Source: a virus
Direction: 5' to 3' (one strand)
Length of the DNA stretch: 44,651 nt
IMG/VR virus record: IMGVR_UViG_3300045738_002448
Location: 1-44,651 of that record
The notes beneath the pieces are model-generated. The model was not told the origin of the DNA and made no database searches. It saw only the letters and a program-made list of their open reading frames with translations. Position numbers and translations under genes: made by a program. Shown here one piece after another: positions 30,703 through 39,610 of this stretch. How positions within the stretch are numbered: position 1 is the first letter of the stretch; each line of letters opens with the position of its first letter.

Positions 30703-33196
30703 TACCATTTCCAACAGCGCGACACGTATCAACGCGTTGCAGATCCAGAGCAGTGCGAGTGGCAAGCCGATCGCCTGGATAGCGGGCCGGAACCGCATTA
30801 GCCCTAACCTCATTTATTACAGTGACTTTGAAGCGGTCGCCAAAACCACGACGAAAAAGTCGGGGGGGAAAGGAGGCGGCGGGGCCACCCAAAAAGACAC
30901 GACCTACACCTACTACGCGGCTATCATTTTGGCCGTCGGACGAGGCCCGTTGGGTGCGATTCACCGCGTATTTCGTGACAAAGAGGTGTTTTCCTCACTG
31001 GCGCAGATTGGCTTGAACTACGCCAATGGCACTCACGATCAGGCGGTGTGGGGGTTTCTTCAAACTCGCCACCCTGCCGAAGCGATTGCCTACGCTGACA
31101 CGGCCTACGTTTTTTCCAGCAGGTATCTGCTCAACGATAACGCCGGCGTTCAGAATCATACGTTTGAGGTGGACGGGCGTTATCAAGTACCTGGCCTACC
31201 GGATGCTAACCCGGGCGACTTCCTGCCCGGGCTGTTGCTCGATCCGTTGGACGGCATTGGTTTTACCCCCGCATGGGTCGCGGACATGTCGAACTACCGC
31301 AACTATTGCTTGGCGGAAAACTTACTCTTGAGCCCGGTGCTCGACGAGCAGGCGCCGGCGAATGAGGCGATCGCGCGTTGGCTGCAGCTGACCAACAGCG
31401 AGTTGGTGTGGTCTGCCGGTCAACTCAAGGTGATCCCTTACGGCGACCAGGCTGTCACGGGCAACGGGGTGACGTGGTTTCCGAACATCACGCCGGTGGC
31501 GGATCTGACTGATGACGACTTTCTTTCAGAGGATGGTGAGCCTCCCGTCTCGCTCAAGATCAAGAGCCAGGCCGACAGCTACAACGAAGTGTCGCTGGAG
31601 ATCCTCGATCGCGACCATGAGTACAACACTGACGTGGTGCGTGCGCCTGATCAGGCTGCCATTGAGCAGTTCGGCTCCAAGCCAATGGACACCATCAAAG
31701 CGTACGAAATCTGCGATATAGCCATCGGTGCCCATGCGGCGCAGTTGCTGGTGCAGCGCAAGCTGTATGTGCGCAATGAATATGAGTTCTCCCTCGGCTG
31801 GCAGCATGTGCTCCTTGAGCCCATGGACCTGGTGACGATCACTGAGCCAGGATTAAACCTGCACCAGCGCCTGGTCCGGCTGATTTCGGTCGAGGAGGAC
31901 GAGCAGGGTAAGTTGGTAATCGTGGCCGAGGATGCGTTGCTGGGCGTCGGCAGCGCCCCCAACTATCCCGTGCAGAGCAAAAGTGGTTATCAGGGCAATC
32001 AGAACGTCTCACCTGGCCCCGTCCTGGCGCCCATCATGTTCAACCCACCCGAGAGCTTGCTGCCCGCCGGCGTGTTGCAGATCTGGGGAGGTGTTGCCGG
32101 CACGGGGGAAGCCTGGGGCGGGTGCGAGATCTGGATCAGTGCTGATGGAGACAGCTACCGGTTAGCGGAGACGATTTACGGCAGGGCGCGCATGGGGCAA
32201 CTGACGACGGCGCTGGCCGCTGGAAGCGATCCCGATACGGTCAACACCTTGTCGGTGCAACTGGCAGCAGCGACCGAACTGGCAGCCGCCACGACCGCCG
32301 AGGCGGACAGTGGCGCCACGCTTTGCTGGGTAGCCGGTGAGCTGCTGAGTTACCGCGACGCGGTGCTCACCGGCGTCGGGGGCTACGAGCTTGGGTATCT
32401 GCGACGCGGGCGTCTGAGCACGGCCATCTCCAGTCACTCGGCCGGTTCACCCTTTGTGCGGTTGGATGATGCGGTCTGGAAGTACAGCTACACATCCGAC
32501 CAGGTCGGCAAGACCGTCTGGGTCAAGTTCCGCTCTTTTAACGTGTTTGGTCGAGCGCTTGAGGATCTGGCGGATGTCACTGCCTACAGCATCACGTTAT
32601 CGCCCGCCCGGGTGGCCCCTGATGCTGCGCAGAATCTTGCCCTGGTCGGTGCCTTCGAGGCGCCGTATTTCACTGTGAGTTGGATGGGAGGTGCTCGGGC
32701 CGAGGATCGCCTTGTGCGCATCCGTCACGCGGGCAGCAATGCTCTCCTTCGAGAGGTGGCTACCACCAGCACGGCGCTCACGTACCAACGTGAAGATGCG
32801 CTGCTGGACGGCGCGCTTATTCGCAGCTATCGCGTGGAGGTTATCGAGCGCAATGCTGCAGGCCAGGCACAGTTGGTGTCGTTGTTGGTCACGAATACGG
32901 CGCCTGCGCCCGTTACTGGAGCCTCCGCCACGGCTACTGGCACCACCACTGCGGACGTCAGTTGCGCAGCCAGTATTGAGCCAGACGCGGCCGGCTATGT
33001 GTTTGTGTATTCAACAGAGGAAGACTTTGATCCAGCAACTGCAGGAACTGTTGGCTATCAAGGCGTAACGCGTACGGGGCAGATCACTGGACTGACGCCA
33101 GACACCACGTATTACCTCTGTGCTGCCGCGTACGACACCTGGAGCAGTGTACGTAGCCAACTCAACTTCGCTCCGGCGATCATCTTTAACACTTGA
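30686..33196 (+). CDS. Central tail tip/host specificity protein, gpJ-like
   Basis: An 836-residue tail protein. The start at 30686 has GGAG 8 nt before and overlaps the peptidase by 17 bp. The N-terminal part has Gly-rich KSGGKGGGGATQKDTTYTYY, then the hub region (ALGVGSAPNYP style). The C-terminal quarter shows fibronectin type III-like repeats (TAPAPVTGASATATGT, TGLTPDTTYYLCAAAYD). It forms the tail hub and probably the host contact platform. Confidence 0.85.
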   Translation: MGGSSSTISNSATRINALQIQSSASGKPIAWIAGRNRISPNLIYYSDFEAVAKTTTKKSGGKGGGGATQKDTTYTYYAAIILAVGRGPLGAIHRVFRDKEVFSSLAQIGLNYANGTHDQAVWGFLQTRHPAEAIAYADTAYVFSSRYLLNDNAGVQNHTFEVDGRYQVPGLPDANPGDFLPGLLLDPLDGIGFTPAWVADMSNYRNYCLAENLLLSPVLDEQAPANEAIARWLQLTNSELVWSAGQLKVIPYGDQAVTGNGVTWFPNITPVADLTDDDFLSEDGEPPVSLKIKSQADSYNEVSLEILDRDHEYNTDVVRAPDQAAIEQFGSKPMDTIKAYEICDIAIGAHAAQLLVQRKLYVRNEYEFSLGWQHVLLEPMDLVTITEPGLNLHQRLVRLISVEEDEQGKLVIVAEDALLGVGSAPNYPVQSKSGYQGNQNVSPGPVLAPIMFNPPESLLPAGVLQIWGGVAGTGEAWGGCEIWISADGDSYRLAETIYGRARMGQLTTALAAGSDPDTVNTLSVQLAAATELAAATTAEADSGATLCWVAGELLSYRDAVLTGVGGYELGYLRRGRLSTAISSHSAGSPFVRLDDAVWKYSYTSDQVGKTVWVKFRSFNVFGRALEDLADVTAYSITLSPARVAPDAAQNLALVGAFEAPYFTVSWMGGARAEDRLVRIRHAGSNALLREVATTSTALTYQREDALLDGALIRSYRVEVIERNAAGQAQLVSLLVTNTAPAPVTGASATATGTTTADVSCAASIEPDAAGYVFVYSTEEDFDPATAGTVGYQGVTRTGQITGLTPDTTYYLCAAAYDTWSSVRSQLNFAPAIIFNT

Positions 33197-33208
33197 TAGA
33201 GAGCCACC

Positions 33209-35533
33209 ATGCAGCCCATCCAATTCTTCGCCGCCAGGTCTGAGGACGGTGCCCTGTTGCCCGGTGCAACGGTAGATGTGTTTGTAAGCGGCACCCAGAC
33301 GCGGGCGGCGCTTTTTCTGGACTCATTGGGGAGTGTTCCTCTGGGTAATCCGTTTTTAGCGGATAAGAATGCCCGAGTCTTTTTTTACACCAGTAGCAAC
33401 CGAATTGATGTGCAACTTCATCGAGGTGGATATTCCGCACCTCTGGTCCGCGATATAGTTGTAACCGACCCTGACGATGTTCTCGCTCTGACTAACGGTG
33501 TATACAGAACCATTCCACTAGGGCTTGCAGCCACTGCAAACGGTAAGATTTTTCAGGTGGTCGCACCTGAAGATGAAGCCGCCTATGCGATCTATGTCAA
33601 TGACAATGGAACCGCTCTTGATACAGGAAAGCGCATTCCAACCCGGTACTTGCTCGATAAGGTTGAAAGTGCGTCGCGCCAATATGCGGATGTTTCTAAA
33701 TCCTATGCTGATGTCGCCAAGGAATACGCAGGACGTAACTTTGGTCCGATGGCGTCTGACCCTGTTACAAACCCTTTGGGTCAACCATTAGTGGCTGGAG
33801 ATCGATATTTCAATACCTCTGAAGGTATCGAGCGTGTTTACACGGGATTCGCTTGGTATACCCCGAATGCGGACGGGCAGGCGATCCAGTTAGCACTTGC
33901 TAACCCTACCGATCCGGGTAAAGGGGCGAGCTTGATCGGCGATAAGGGCACTACAGTCAGTGCGGCCCTTGAGCTGAGTCTGCGAAAACCGAGGAAAGTG
34001 TTCAGCAAGCTTTTTGCGGCCGCATCGGCTATCACCCATCTGCGGGTCGTCATTCTAGGTGACAGTTTGGCCGGGGCAAAAATGCTTCAGCTCAACGCAT
34101 CACTGGATCGCCGGATGGGCGGGGTTAACATGAGTGGCGTCAACAGCGCTGGCACAGGCTCTGGTGAAGGGACGCCCACTGGAGGGTATGACCTATCGCT
34201 CAACAACGCTTCTCTGGTAACTGCTGAAACCCTCCAGTACCAGTATTGGCCTACTGGGCTCGTCAGTCGTCTTAATGATGGCGCATCAGCGCTTTGGGTT
34301 CGTTCGGGATCTTCGCCAACCTTTACTGAGGTGAAGGTGTACTACATCAAAGAGCCCTCCGCCGGCACGCTGAACCTTTCCGTCGGCGGTACCGTTGTAG
34401 CAACCGTGTCCGCTGCCGATGGCGTTACTGGTCTTGGCGTTTTGTCTTACACGCAAGCAGTGGCTACCGCTGCTGTGTTGACTACCGTATCTGGCGGCTC
34501 GGTACGCATACTCTTTGTGCATACCCGCAACACCACCGTGTCCGGTCTCGACCTGTATCAGACCATGAACCGTGGAGGCCTTTTGTTGGCTGATGCAACA
34601 GCATCCGCACAGGGGCGATCGATCTGGCAGTCGGCACTGACTGACATAAACCCGGACCTCATCACTTTTGAGATGGACGACGACTTCGGGGATGGGGCAG
34701 CCGCTGATGCATCGTTCAACTACCTGGTAGGTATTCTTGATGCGTCTAGTCCTTATGCCGACAAGCTGTTCATCGGGTCTACACCGAGAACCCTAAACGA
34801 CTTATTCAAGATGAGGTCCGGGCACTACCTGAAGGGCTTTTGCGGCAACAAAGGGGCGTCGTATCTGTACTTCGACAGCTATCACCTCTTGGGCACGCAT
34901 GCCGATATGAACACCATCTTCGGGACGGACGATGGCATCCATCCGGTGGCTGCCGCACAGGCCTATGCCGCCGAGATGCTATGGGAATTTCTGGGGCTTA
35001 ACGGATTCAACTTAGGGTTCGTTTCTCGTGCGGTCAATGACCGTGGCACCGCATCCAGGCTCGCGCGCGGTACAACCATTGGTGATCGCCCAGGTCGGGA
35101 AATTTCGATCACGGGGGACGCCTCCTCGGGGTCGGACTTTACGCTGACCATGACTCGCTCTTTTGCATTTGCCAGCTCTACCGGGGTGGTTCTTCGCAGG
35201 ACATCGTCGCAACCCGGTGTGGTCTCCAACGTCGAGCCCATGGCCACTGACTTCGACACACCCGCTAACGTGCGCAAGCGCAATGTGGTCACGTCGACAG
35301 GGATCGAGATAACTCAGCTCGTAAAAACCGACAACCCCGGCGGTATGCAGCATCTACGTGCAGGGCTGTACTTCAACAGCTTTACGCGCGCACAGCTGCT
35401 GGCTCTCAGTGCGGCGAGCAACATTGGGGCGCTGGCGTTTTGCTCGGACTGTACCGGTGGAGCTCAATGGGTCTATGCGAGAGGCCTCGTCGCCACCGAT
35501 TGGCTCACTGTGAACGGCAATGCCGCAATCTAA
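33209..35533 (+). CDS. Tail fibre/spike with SGNH esterase domain
   Basis: A 774-residue receptor-binding protein. The first 100 residues (MQPIQFFAARSEDGALLPGA) are a conserved phage tail-spike anchor. From about 275 onward, VVILGDSLAGA (Ser286) starts an SGNH/GDSL hydrolase. The matching D-x-x-H is in DDGIHPVAAAQ (Asp575 and His578). A beta-rich insert lies between. The C-terminal part is probably the trimer or binding tip. Such domains remove acetyl or other esters from surface sugars. The same phage also carries an O-acetyltransferase. Confidence 0.85.
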   Translation: MQPIQFFAARSEDGALLPGATVDVFVSGTQTRAALFLDSLGSVPLGNPFLADKNARVFFYTSSNRIDVQLHRGGYSAPLVRDIVVTDPDDVLALTNGVYRTIPLGLAATANGKIFQVVAPEDEAAYAIYVNDNGTALDTGKRIPTRYLLDKVESASRQYADVSKSYADVAKEYAGRNFGPMASDPVTNPLGQPLVAGDRYFNTSEGIERVYTGFAWYTPNADGQAIQLALANPTDPGKGASLIGDKGTTVSAALELSLRKPRKVFSKLFAAASAITHLRVVILGDSLAGAKMLQLNASLDRRMGGVNMSGVNSAGTGSGEGTPTGGYDLSLNNASLVTAETLQYQYWPTGLVSRLNDGASALWVRSGSSPTFTEVKVYYIKEPSAGTLNLSVGGTVVATVSAADGVTGLGVLSYTQAVATAAVLTTVSGGSVRILFVHTRNTTVSGLDLYQTMNRGGLLLADATASAQGRSIWQSALTDINPDLITFEMDDDFGDGAAADASFNYLVGILDASSPYADKLFIGSTPRTLNDLFKMRSGHYLKGFCGNKGASYLYFDSYHLLGTHADMNTIFGTDDGIHPVAAAQAYAAEMLWEFLGLNGFNLGFVSRAVNDRGTASRLARGTTIGDRPGREISITGDASSGSDFTLTMTRSFAFASSTGVVLRRTSSQPGVVSNVEPMATDFDTPANVRKRNVVTSTGIEITQLVKTDNPGGMQHLRAGLYFNSFTRAQLLALSAASNIGALAFCSDCTGGAQWVYARGLVATDWLTVNGNAAI

Positions 35534-35552
35534 ACCTCCAGAGGCTACTAGC

Positions 35553-35807
35553 ATGGCACTTGCACTAGATGTGATTTACAAAAACGTAAAGGTCACGGGA
35601 GCATATGTCACTGTTGCAGTGGCTACCTTAGGTGCGGATAAGGCAGAAATGACCTTCAGCGTTCAGACCTGCGCCCAGGCTAACGGCGACCCTTTGACGT
35701 ATGTGTACTACACGACACGCTACGACATGGACGGCGAGAACCCATTCAAGCAGGCATACGAGTACCTGAAAACACTGCCTGAGTTTGAAGGCGCTACTGA
35801 TTGCTGA
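35553..35807 (+). CDS. Small protein after the tail fibre
   Basis: An 84-residue protein, starting at 35553 after AGAGG. Beta-rich stretches (DVIYKNVKVTGAYVTVAVATL) and an acidic end are seen. Similar small proteins follow tail fibre genes in other phages and may assist fibre assembly or sit at its base. No known family is recognised. The end converges with a minus-strand gene after 6 bp. Confidence 0.65.
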   Translation: MALALDVIYKNVKVTGAYVTVAVATLGADKAEMTFSVQTCAQANGDPLTYVYYTTRYDMDGENPFKQAYEYLKTLPEFEGATDC

Positions 35808-35813
35808 AGACAA

Positions 35814-35996
35814 CTAACGCCGGAATCGGAACTTGGTCCAGCCATCTTTTAATCTGAAAGTCCCAGTATCTCCACGTAAAATATAGAGGGTTGCTCTGTA
35901 AAAGGCTGTAAATCGAGAGAATCCAAATTGCCTTATTTTTTTATAGACCCAAATCCATCCTTGGCTATTGGGGGTTTTAGGAGGGTTTAAAACCAT
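35814..35996 (-). CDS. Small antisense gene behind the tail fibre
   Basis: A 60-residue basic protein on the minus strand (MVLNPPKTPNSQGWIWVYKK, then FRLKDGWTKFRFRR). The ATG at 35996 has AAGGA about 9 nt upstream; a TTG nine codons earlier is a weaker start. The Trp- and Phe-rich body with basic ends looks like a true folded protein rather than a shadow frame. It lies opposite to the late genes. It may be another small cargo gene. Confidence 0.5.
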   Translation of the reverse strand: MVLNPPKTPNSQGWIWVYKKIRQFGFSRFTAFYRATLYILRGDTGTFRLKDGWTKFRFRR

Positions 35997-36167
35997 TAAC
36001 GCATTCCTTGTATAAGTGCGCAAAATATGGCGCGGATGATAGCAGTGTGCCTCCTATAAATACTGACAAGTAATAACGGTTCGGGAACTCCTTATCGCAA
36101 TACTTATCCTGCTCTGATTCATCTTGGTCTTGCGCCGTGTACTCAACTTGGTTTTCACTTCCAATTG

Positions 36168-36189
36168 CCGCCGTTGTGCGGTTTTTTTT
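36168..36189 (+). terminator. Terminator before the lysis genes
   Basis: CCGC-CGTTGT-GCGG followed by eight T residues (36182-36189) stands 15 bp before the endolysin ATG. The 4-bp stem is short, so it may be weak. The T8 run and the following CGTCTG are the same as at the terminator 41028-41041. The wider gap 35997-36204 holds no other gene I can support. Confidence 0.5.
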
Positions 36190-36204
36190 CGTCTGGAGAA
36201 AAGT

Positions 36205-36738
36205 ATGCCCATCACTGAGCAGCAACTGCTGCAGATTCTCCCGAACGCCGGCCGCAATGCCGGCGTTTTTGTTCCTGCCTTGAACACGGCCATGAACCGT
36301 TACGGCATCGTCGGCACATCGCGCGCGTCTGCGTTCATCGCCCAGGTCGGTCATGAGTCTGGTCAACTGCAGTGGGTGCGCGAGATCTGGGGCCCAACGG
36401 CGCAGCAGGCCGGGTATGAGGGGCGCGCCGATCTGGGCAACACCGTGAAGGGCGACGGCTCCAGATACCGTGGCCGTGGCCTGATTCAGATCACCGGTCG
36501 GGCAAACTACAGGGAGTGCGGAGAGGCGTTGGGCTTGGACCTGATCAATCACCCCGACTTCCTTGAACTGCCGCAGCACGCCGCTATGTCGGCTGCGTGG
36601 TTCTGGTCGACGCGTGGACTGAATGCTCTGGCCGATCGTGGCGAGTTCGTGAAGATCACGCGGCGCATCAATGGTGGGCTCAACGGTCAGGATGATCGCC
36701 AGGCGCTGTACGACATGGCGCTGAAGGTGCTGGCATGA
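36205..36738 (+). CDS. Endolysin, glycoside hydrolase family 19
   Basis: A 177-residue endolysin of the GH19 (chitinase class I) type. The acid catalyst is Glu51 in GHESGQLQWV, with Glu72 as probable partner. The fold motif GRGLIQITGRANYRECG and the C-terminal ITRRINGGLNGQDDR are seen. It cuts the sugar backbone of peptidoglycan at lysis. GGAG lies before the ATG at 36205. The end overlaps the next gene (ATGA). Confidence 0.9.
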   Translation: MPITEQQLLQILPNAGRNAGVFVPALNTAMNRYGIVGTSRASAFIAQVGHESGQLQWVREIWGPTAQQAGYEGRADLGNTVKGDGSRYRGRGLIQITGRANYRECGEALGLDLINHPDFLELPQHAAMSAAWFWSTRGLNALADRGEFVKITRRINGGLNGQDDRQALYDMALKVLA

Positions 36739-37046
36739 GCGGTACAGGCTTCACTAGGTTGTCGCGGGTGTTGGCCAAAGCCAATGACGACAGTCTTTTC
36801 TTTGAATGCCCAGGCTGTGGCATGGCCCACGGTATTTCCCATGGTGCAGGCCCTGGTCCGCGCTGGGGCTGGAACGGCAACGTCAATGCGCCCACTTTCA
36901 CACCGTCGATATTGGTCCGGTACACCTGGTCGGACGGCCCACGGGTTTGCCATTCGTTCGTGACCAATGGACGCATTCAGTTCCTGGATGACTGTTCGCA
37001 CGAACTGGCAGGCCAGACCTTTGATCTGCCTGGCTGGGAGGATTAG
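36735..37046 (+). CDS. DUF6527-like protein in the lysis cassette
   Basis: A 103-residue protein with CPGCGMAHGIS (two Cys), a Trp-rich WGWNGNVNAPTFTPSILV, CHSFVTNGRIQFLDDC and a final LAGQTFDLP. This is the DUF6527 pattern. Cysteines 25, 28 and further ones suggest a bound metal. The function is unknown, though the family is common next to phage lysis genes. It overlaps the endolysin stop by 4 bp. Confidence 0.8.
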   Translation: MSGTGFTRLSRVLAKANDDSLFFECPGCGMAHGISHGAGPGPRWGWNGNVNAPTFTPSILVRYTWSDGPRVCHSFVTNGRIQFLDDCSHELAGQTFDLPGWED

Positions 37047-37048
37047 TG

Positions 37049-37561
37049 ATGACTATTTTGCAGAAGCTGGCATGCCTGCTGGTGGCGATGGGTATTGCCT
37101 TCGGATCCGCTTGGCATGTGCAGGCTTGGCGCTATGACGGGAAATTGGCCAATCAAGCCGCACTGCACCTGACGGATCTGTCCTCGATCAGCAATGCCGC
37201 CACCGCCCAAGTCCAGGCCGAGCAGGATAAGCGCCTGGCTACCGAACAGCGGCTGTCTGCCGCTGACCAACAACACAGCCGAGAACTTTCCGATGCCCAA
37301 CGTAACCAGACTACTCTGCGTGATCGCCTTGCCACTGCTGACGTGCGGCTGTCAGTCCTTCTCGACGCCACGGATACAGCCAGTAGCTGCAACGTGCCTG
37401 CTACCCCCAGCCCCGTCGGCGTGGTTCATGCAGCCCGTAGAGCCCAACTTGACCCAGCGCATGCTCAACGAATTATCGGCATCACCGATATCGGCGACCA
37501 AGGATTAATTGCCTTGCGGGCATGTCAGGCCTACGCGAAAGAAGTTTCTACACAGCAATAA
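37049..37561 (+). CDS. Inner-membrane spanin Rz, DUF2514-like
   Basis: A 170-residue i-spanin. The N-terminal transmembrane helix (KLACLLVAMGIAFGSAWHVQ) is followed by a long periplasmic coiled coil rich in Gln, Glu and Ala, and a C-terminal part with Cys residues. With Rz1 it spans the periplasm and fuses the two membranes at lysis. GGAGG precedes the ATG at 37049. A GTG one codon upstream also is in frame. Rz1 is nested within it. Confidence 0.85.
   Translation: MTILQKLACLLVAMGIAFGSAWHVQAWRYDGKLANQAALHLTDLSSISNAATAQVQAEQDKRLATEQRLSAADQQHSRELSDAQRNQTTLRDRLATADVRLSVLLDATDTASSCNVPATPSPVGVVHAARRAQLDPAHAQRIIGITDIGDQGLIALRACQAYAKEVSTQQ
37293..37508 (+). CDS. Outer-membrane spanin Rz1, nested in Rz
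   Basis: A 71-residue protein in another frame wholly inside Rz. The signal peptide MPNVTRLLCVIALPLLTCGC ends in a lipobox-like Cys, followed by a Pro-rich short mature part (PPAPSAWFMQP). Length and nesting match the Rz1 lipoproteins of lambdoid phages. The lipobox is irregular (LLTC or TCGC), so which Cys is lipidated is open. The start site GAGA is weak and may depend on Rz translation. Confidence 0.72.
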   Translation: MPNVTRLLCVIALPLLTCGCQSFSTPRIQPVAATCLLPPAPSAWFMQPVEPNLTQRMLNELSASPISATKD

Positions 37562-37709
37562 AAGGAGCGACCGGGCAGGATGCGTCAACATCCAACCCGG
37601 CCACCTTTCCTGCAGCTTTCCCCTGCAAGTCCAGCCAAGGCTCCTGCTTCGTGCACAAAGCGTAGCGAGCCTAGCACTGTTTATTCATACAGCAAAGGCC
37701 TTGCATTAT

Positions 37710-38504
37710 ATGTCCACACCCATCATCCCTTGGATGGGCGGCAAACGCCGTCTGGCCGATCGCCTTATTCCGCTCTTCCCGCCCCACGAATGCTACGTTG
37801 AAGTCTTCGCCGGCGGCGCCGCGCTCTACTTCATGCGTCCCCAACCCGCGCCGGTTGAAGTCCTCAACGACATCAATGGGGACCTGGTGACGCTGTACCG
37901 CGTTGTGCAGAATCACCTGGAAGAATTCGTGCGCCAGTTCAAATGGGCGATCAGTTCACGCCAGGTGTTCGAGTGGCAGAAGATGACTCGCTCTGAAACC
38001 CTCACCGACATCCAGCGCGCTGCCCGTTTTTTCTACCTGCAGCACCATGCCTTTGCTGGCAAGGTGACGGGGCAGACGTTTGGCACCGCCACCACCGCAC
38101 CCTCAATCAACCTGCTGCGGATCGAGGAGAACTTATCTGCAGCGTGGCAGCGGTTGTCCGGCACTTACGTCGAAAACCTCCCGTGGCTTGAATGTGCTGA
38201 ACGCTATGATCGTGCACATACGTTTCACTACATGGATCCGCCCTACTGGCAGACCGTCGGTTACGGCGTCGACTTCCCGTTCGAGAACTATGAACGGATG
38301 GCAGAGTTCATGGGTCGCTGCAAGGGCAAGGTGATGGTCAGCATCAACGACCACCCGGACATGCGGCGTGCGTTTAAAGGATTCCATTTTGAGACCGTCG
38401 ACATTTGCTACAGCACAACCAACCATCGGCAGGGCAAAGCTGAGGTCAGCGGGGAGCTGGTGGTCATGAACTGGGAGAAGGATGCTTTGGAAGGCCTATT
38501 TTAG
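37710..38504 (+). CDS. DNA adenine methyltransferase, Dam-like
   Basis: A 264-residue D12-class adenine N6 methyltransferase. PWMGGKRRL near residue 8 binds the methyl donor, VEVFAGGAALYF lies near 30, and catalytic DPPYW near 177. It transfers methyl groups to adenine in DNA and, as a late gene, would modify DNA just before packaging or protect it. The ATG at 37710 starts the typical STPIIPWMGGK. A 146-bp gap separates it from Rz. Confidence 0.88.
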   Translation: MSTPIIPWMGGKRRLADRLIPLFPPHECYVEVFAGGAALYFMRPQPAPVEVLNDINGDLVTLYRVVQNHLEEFVRQFKWAISSRQVFEWQKMTRSETLTDIQRAARFFYLQHHAFAGKVTGQTFGTATTAPSINLLRIEENLSAAWQRLSGTYVENLPWLECAERYDRAHTFHYMDPPYWQTVGYGVDFPFENYERMAEFMGRCKGKVMVSINDHPDMRRAFKGFHFETVDICYSTTNHRQGKAEVSGELVVMNWEKDALEGLF

Positions 38505-38709
38505 CGTCCGGTTCATATTGGAATGTCCGGTATCGGCGCGTTGCCCAGCAGAACAAGGAAGAGCACTGCGGGGGATAAATTGGTTAAATCAGATGAATAC
38601 AGCCAAATGTTAAAATAGTTCAGTTTTGTTTTCTTGACGTTTTCCCCAAATGTGCTTTTCTAGAAAAGAACCTGATTTCATCGGTAATTTGACTTCATGG
38701 AGGTTTCAA

Positions 38710-39342
38710 ATGCGTGTGATCGGAACTGTAGCTGGTGAGGGGTATTCGAGCGAAATACGTGAGGATGATGACGGCAGGGTCTATTTTACGGCAGATGCGG
38801 ACATTGACGCTGACGGTGCTAATGGCCAGAACGGAGCTAGAGCAGCATACATGGACGATGATTCTGGTTCGGAGTTCCTGGCCAACGGAGGCATGAGAGT
38901 AGTAAACGGCAAAGTTGTCTGCGCCCATGCTTGGGCTAGAAGTATTGTTATACTTGGTGAAGATAATGAACCGTTTGTTTTCTCAGGAGGAGTTATTGCT
39001 TCGACTACATGGTATCGGCATCGGCACTTTGCGCGTGATGACCCAGGTGCTTATGTAGATGCTGAGACCGTCCCTTATATTGTAGTGCCATCGATAATTG
39101 TGCAAAAAACAACCGGGGTTGTTCGAGGATGTCTTGCTCGCGCTTCTTGGAATGGCCGGTCCGTGGATTGTGTAGTTGCAGATAAGGGGCCGACTAACCG
39201 CATAGGCGAGTTAAGCATCGCTGCAGCGAGAGCTTTAGATATTCCAGATAGTCCTAGGAGTGGAGGTTTAAATCATCCCGAGGTGCTATATGAGTTGTGG
39301 CCAGGCGTTCCTGCGCATGGTTTTGAGTTGCAGTCTTCTTGA
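38710..39342 (+). CDS. GH75-like (chitosanase-type) protein
   Basis: A 210-residue protein. YFTADADIDADGANGQ and VVADKGPTNRIGELSIAAARAL are the Asp-rich patterns of the glycoside hydrolase 75 group first known from fungal chitosanases. GGAGG lies 8 nt before the ATG. No signal peptide is seen, so where it would act is unclear. It may be cargo for the host or an extra cell-wall or polysaccharide enzyme. It is AT-richer than the structural genes and follows a 205-bp gap with a possible promoter. Confidence 0.75.
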   Translation: MRVIGTVAGEGYSSEIREDDDGRVYFTADADIDADGANGQNGARAAYMDDDSGSEFLANGGMRVVNGKVVCAHAWARSIVILGEDNEPFVFSGGVIASTTWYRHRHFARDDPGAYVDAETVPYIVVPSIIVQKTTGVVRGCLARASWNGRSVDCVVADKGPTNRIGELSIAAARALDIPDSPRSGGLNHPEVLYELWPGVPAHGFELQSS

Positions 39343-39610
39343 TGCTTAAAGTCTGATTGTTTTCGTATAATTAGTCTGCATTCTAGTATCTAAAGTGACT
39401 TTTACTACGCAAACTCGTGGGGTGATTGTCATGATGCTCAGCCGATTTTTGCTTGTGCTCTAGTCCCATTCTCGCAGCATGCTCAGCATCTGAGCATAGG
39501 AGTGAAACTTTTTCCGCAAGCCGGCATGATGGTATTTTGACTTCTATGCTAATTCTGGAAAAATATGCAATTCCTTACAATGCTTAACTAGAATTAAGGA
39601 TGCGCTTTCT
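39343..39610. other. AT-rich gap with palindrome
   Basis: A 268-bp intergenic stretch with no supported gene. It contains the perfect palindrome ATGCTCAG-CAT-CTGAGCAT at 39479-39497, and a partial copy ATGCTCAGC at 39434-39442. These may be operator sites for the lipoprotein gene, whose AAGGA ribosome site lies before 39611. TTGACT at 39537-39542 is a possible -35 box without a good -10. Confidence 0.45.
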
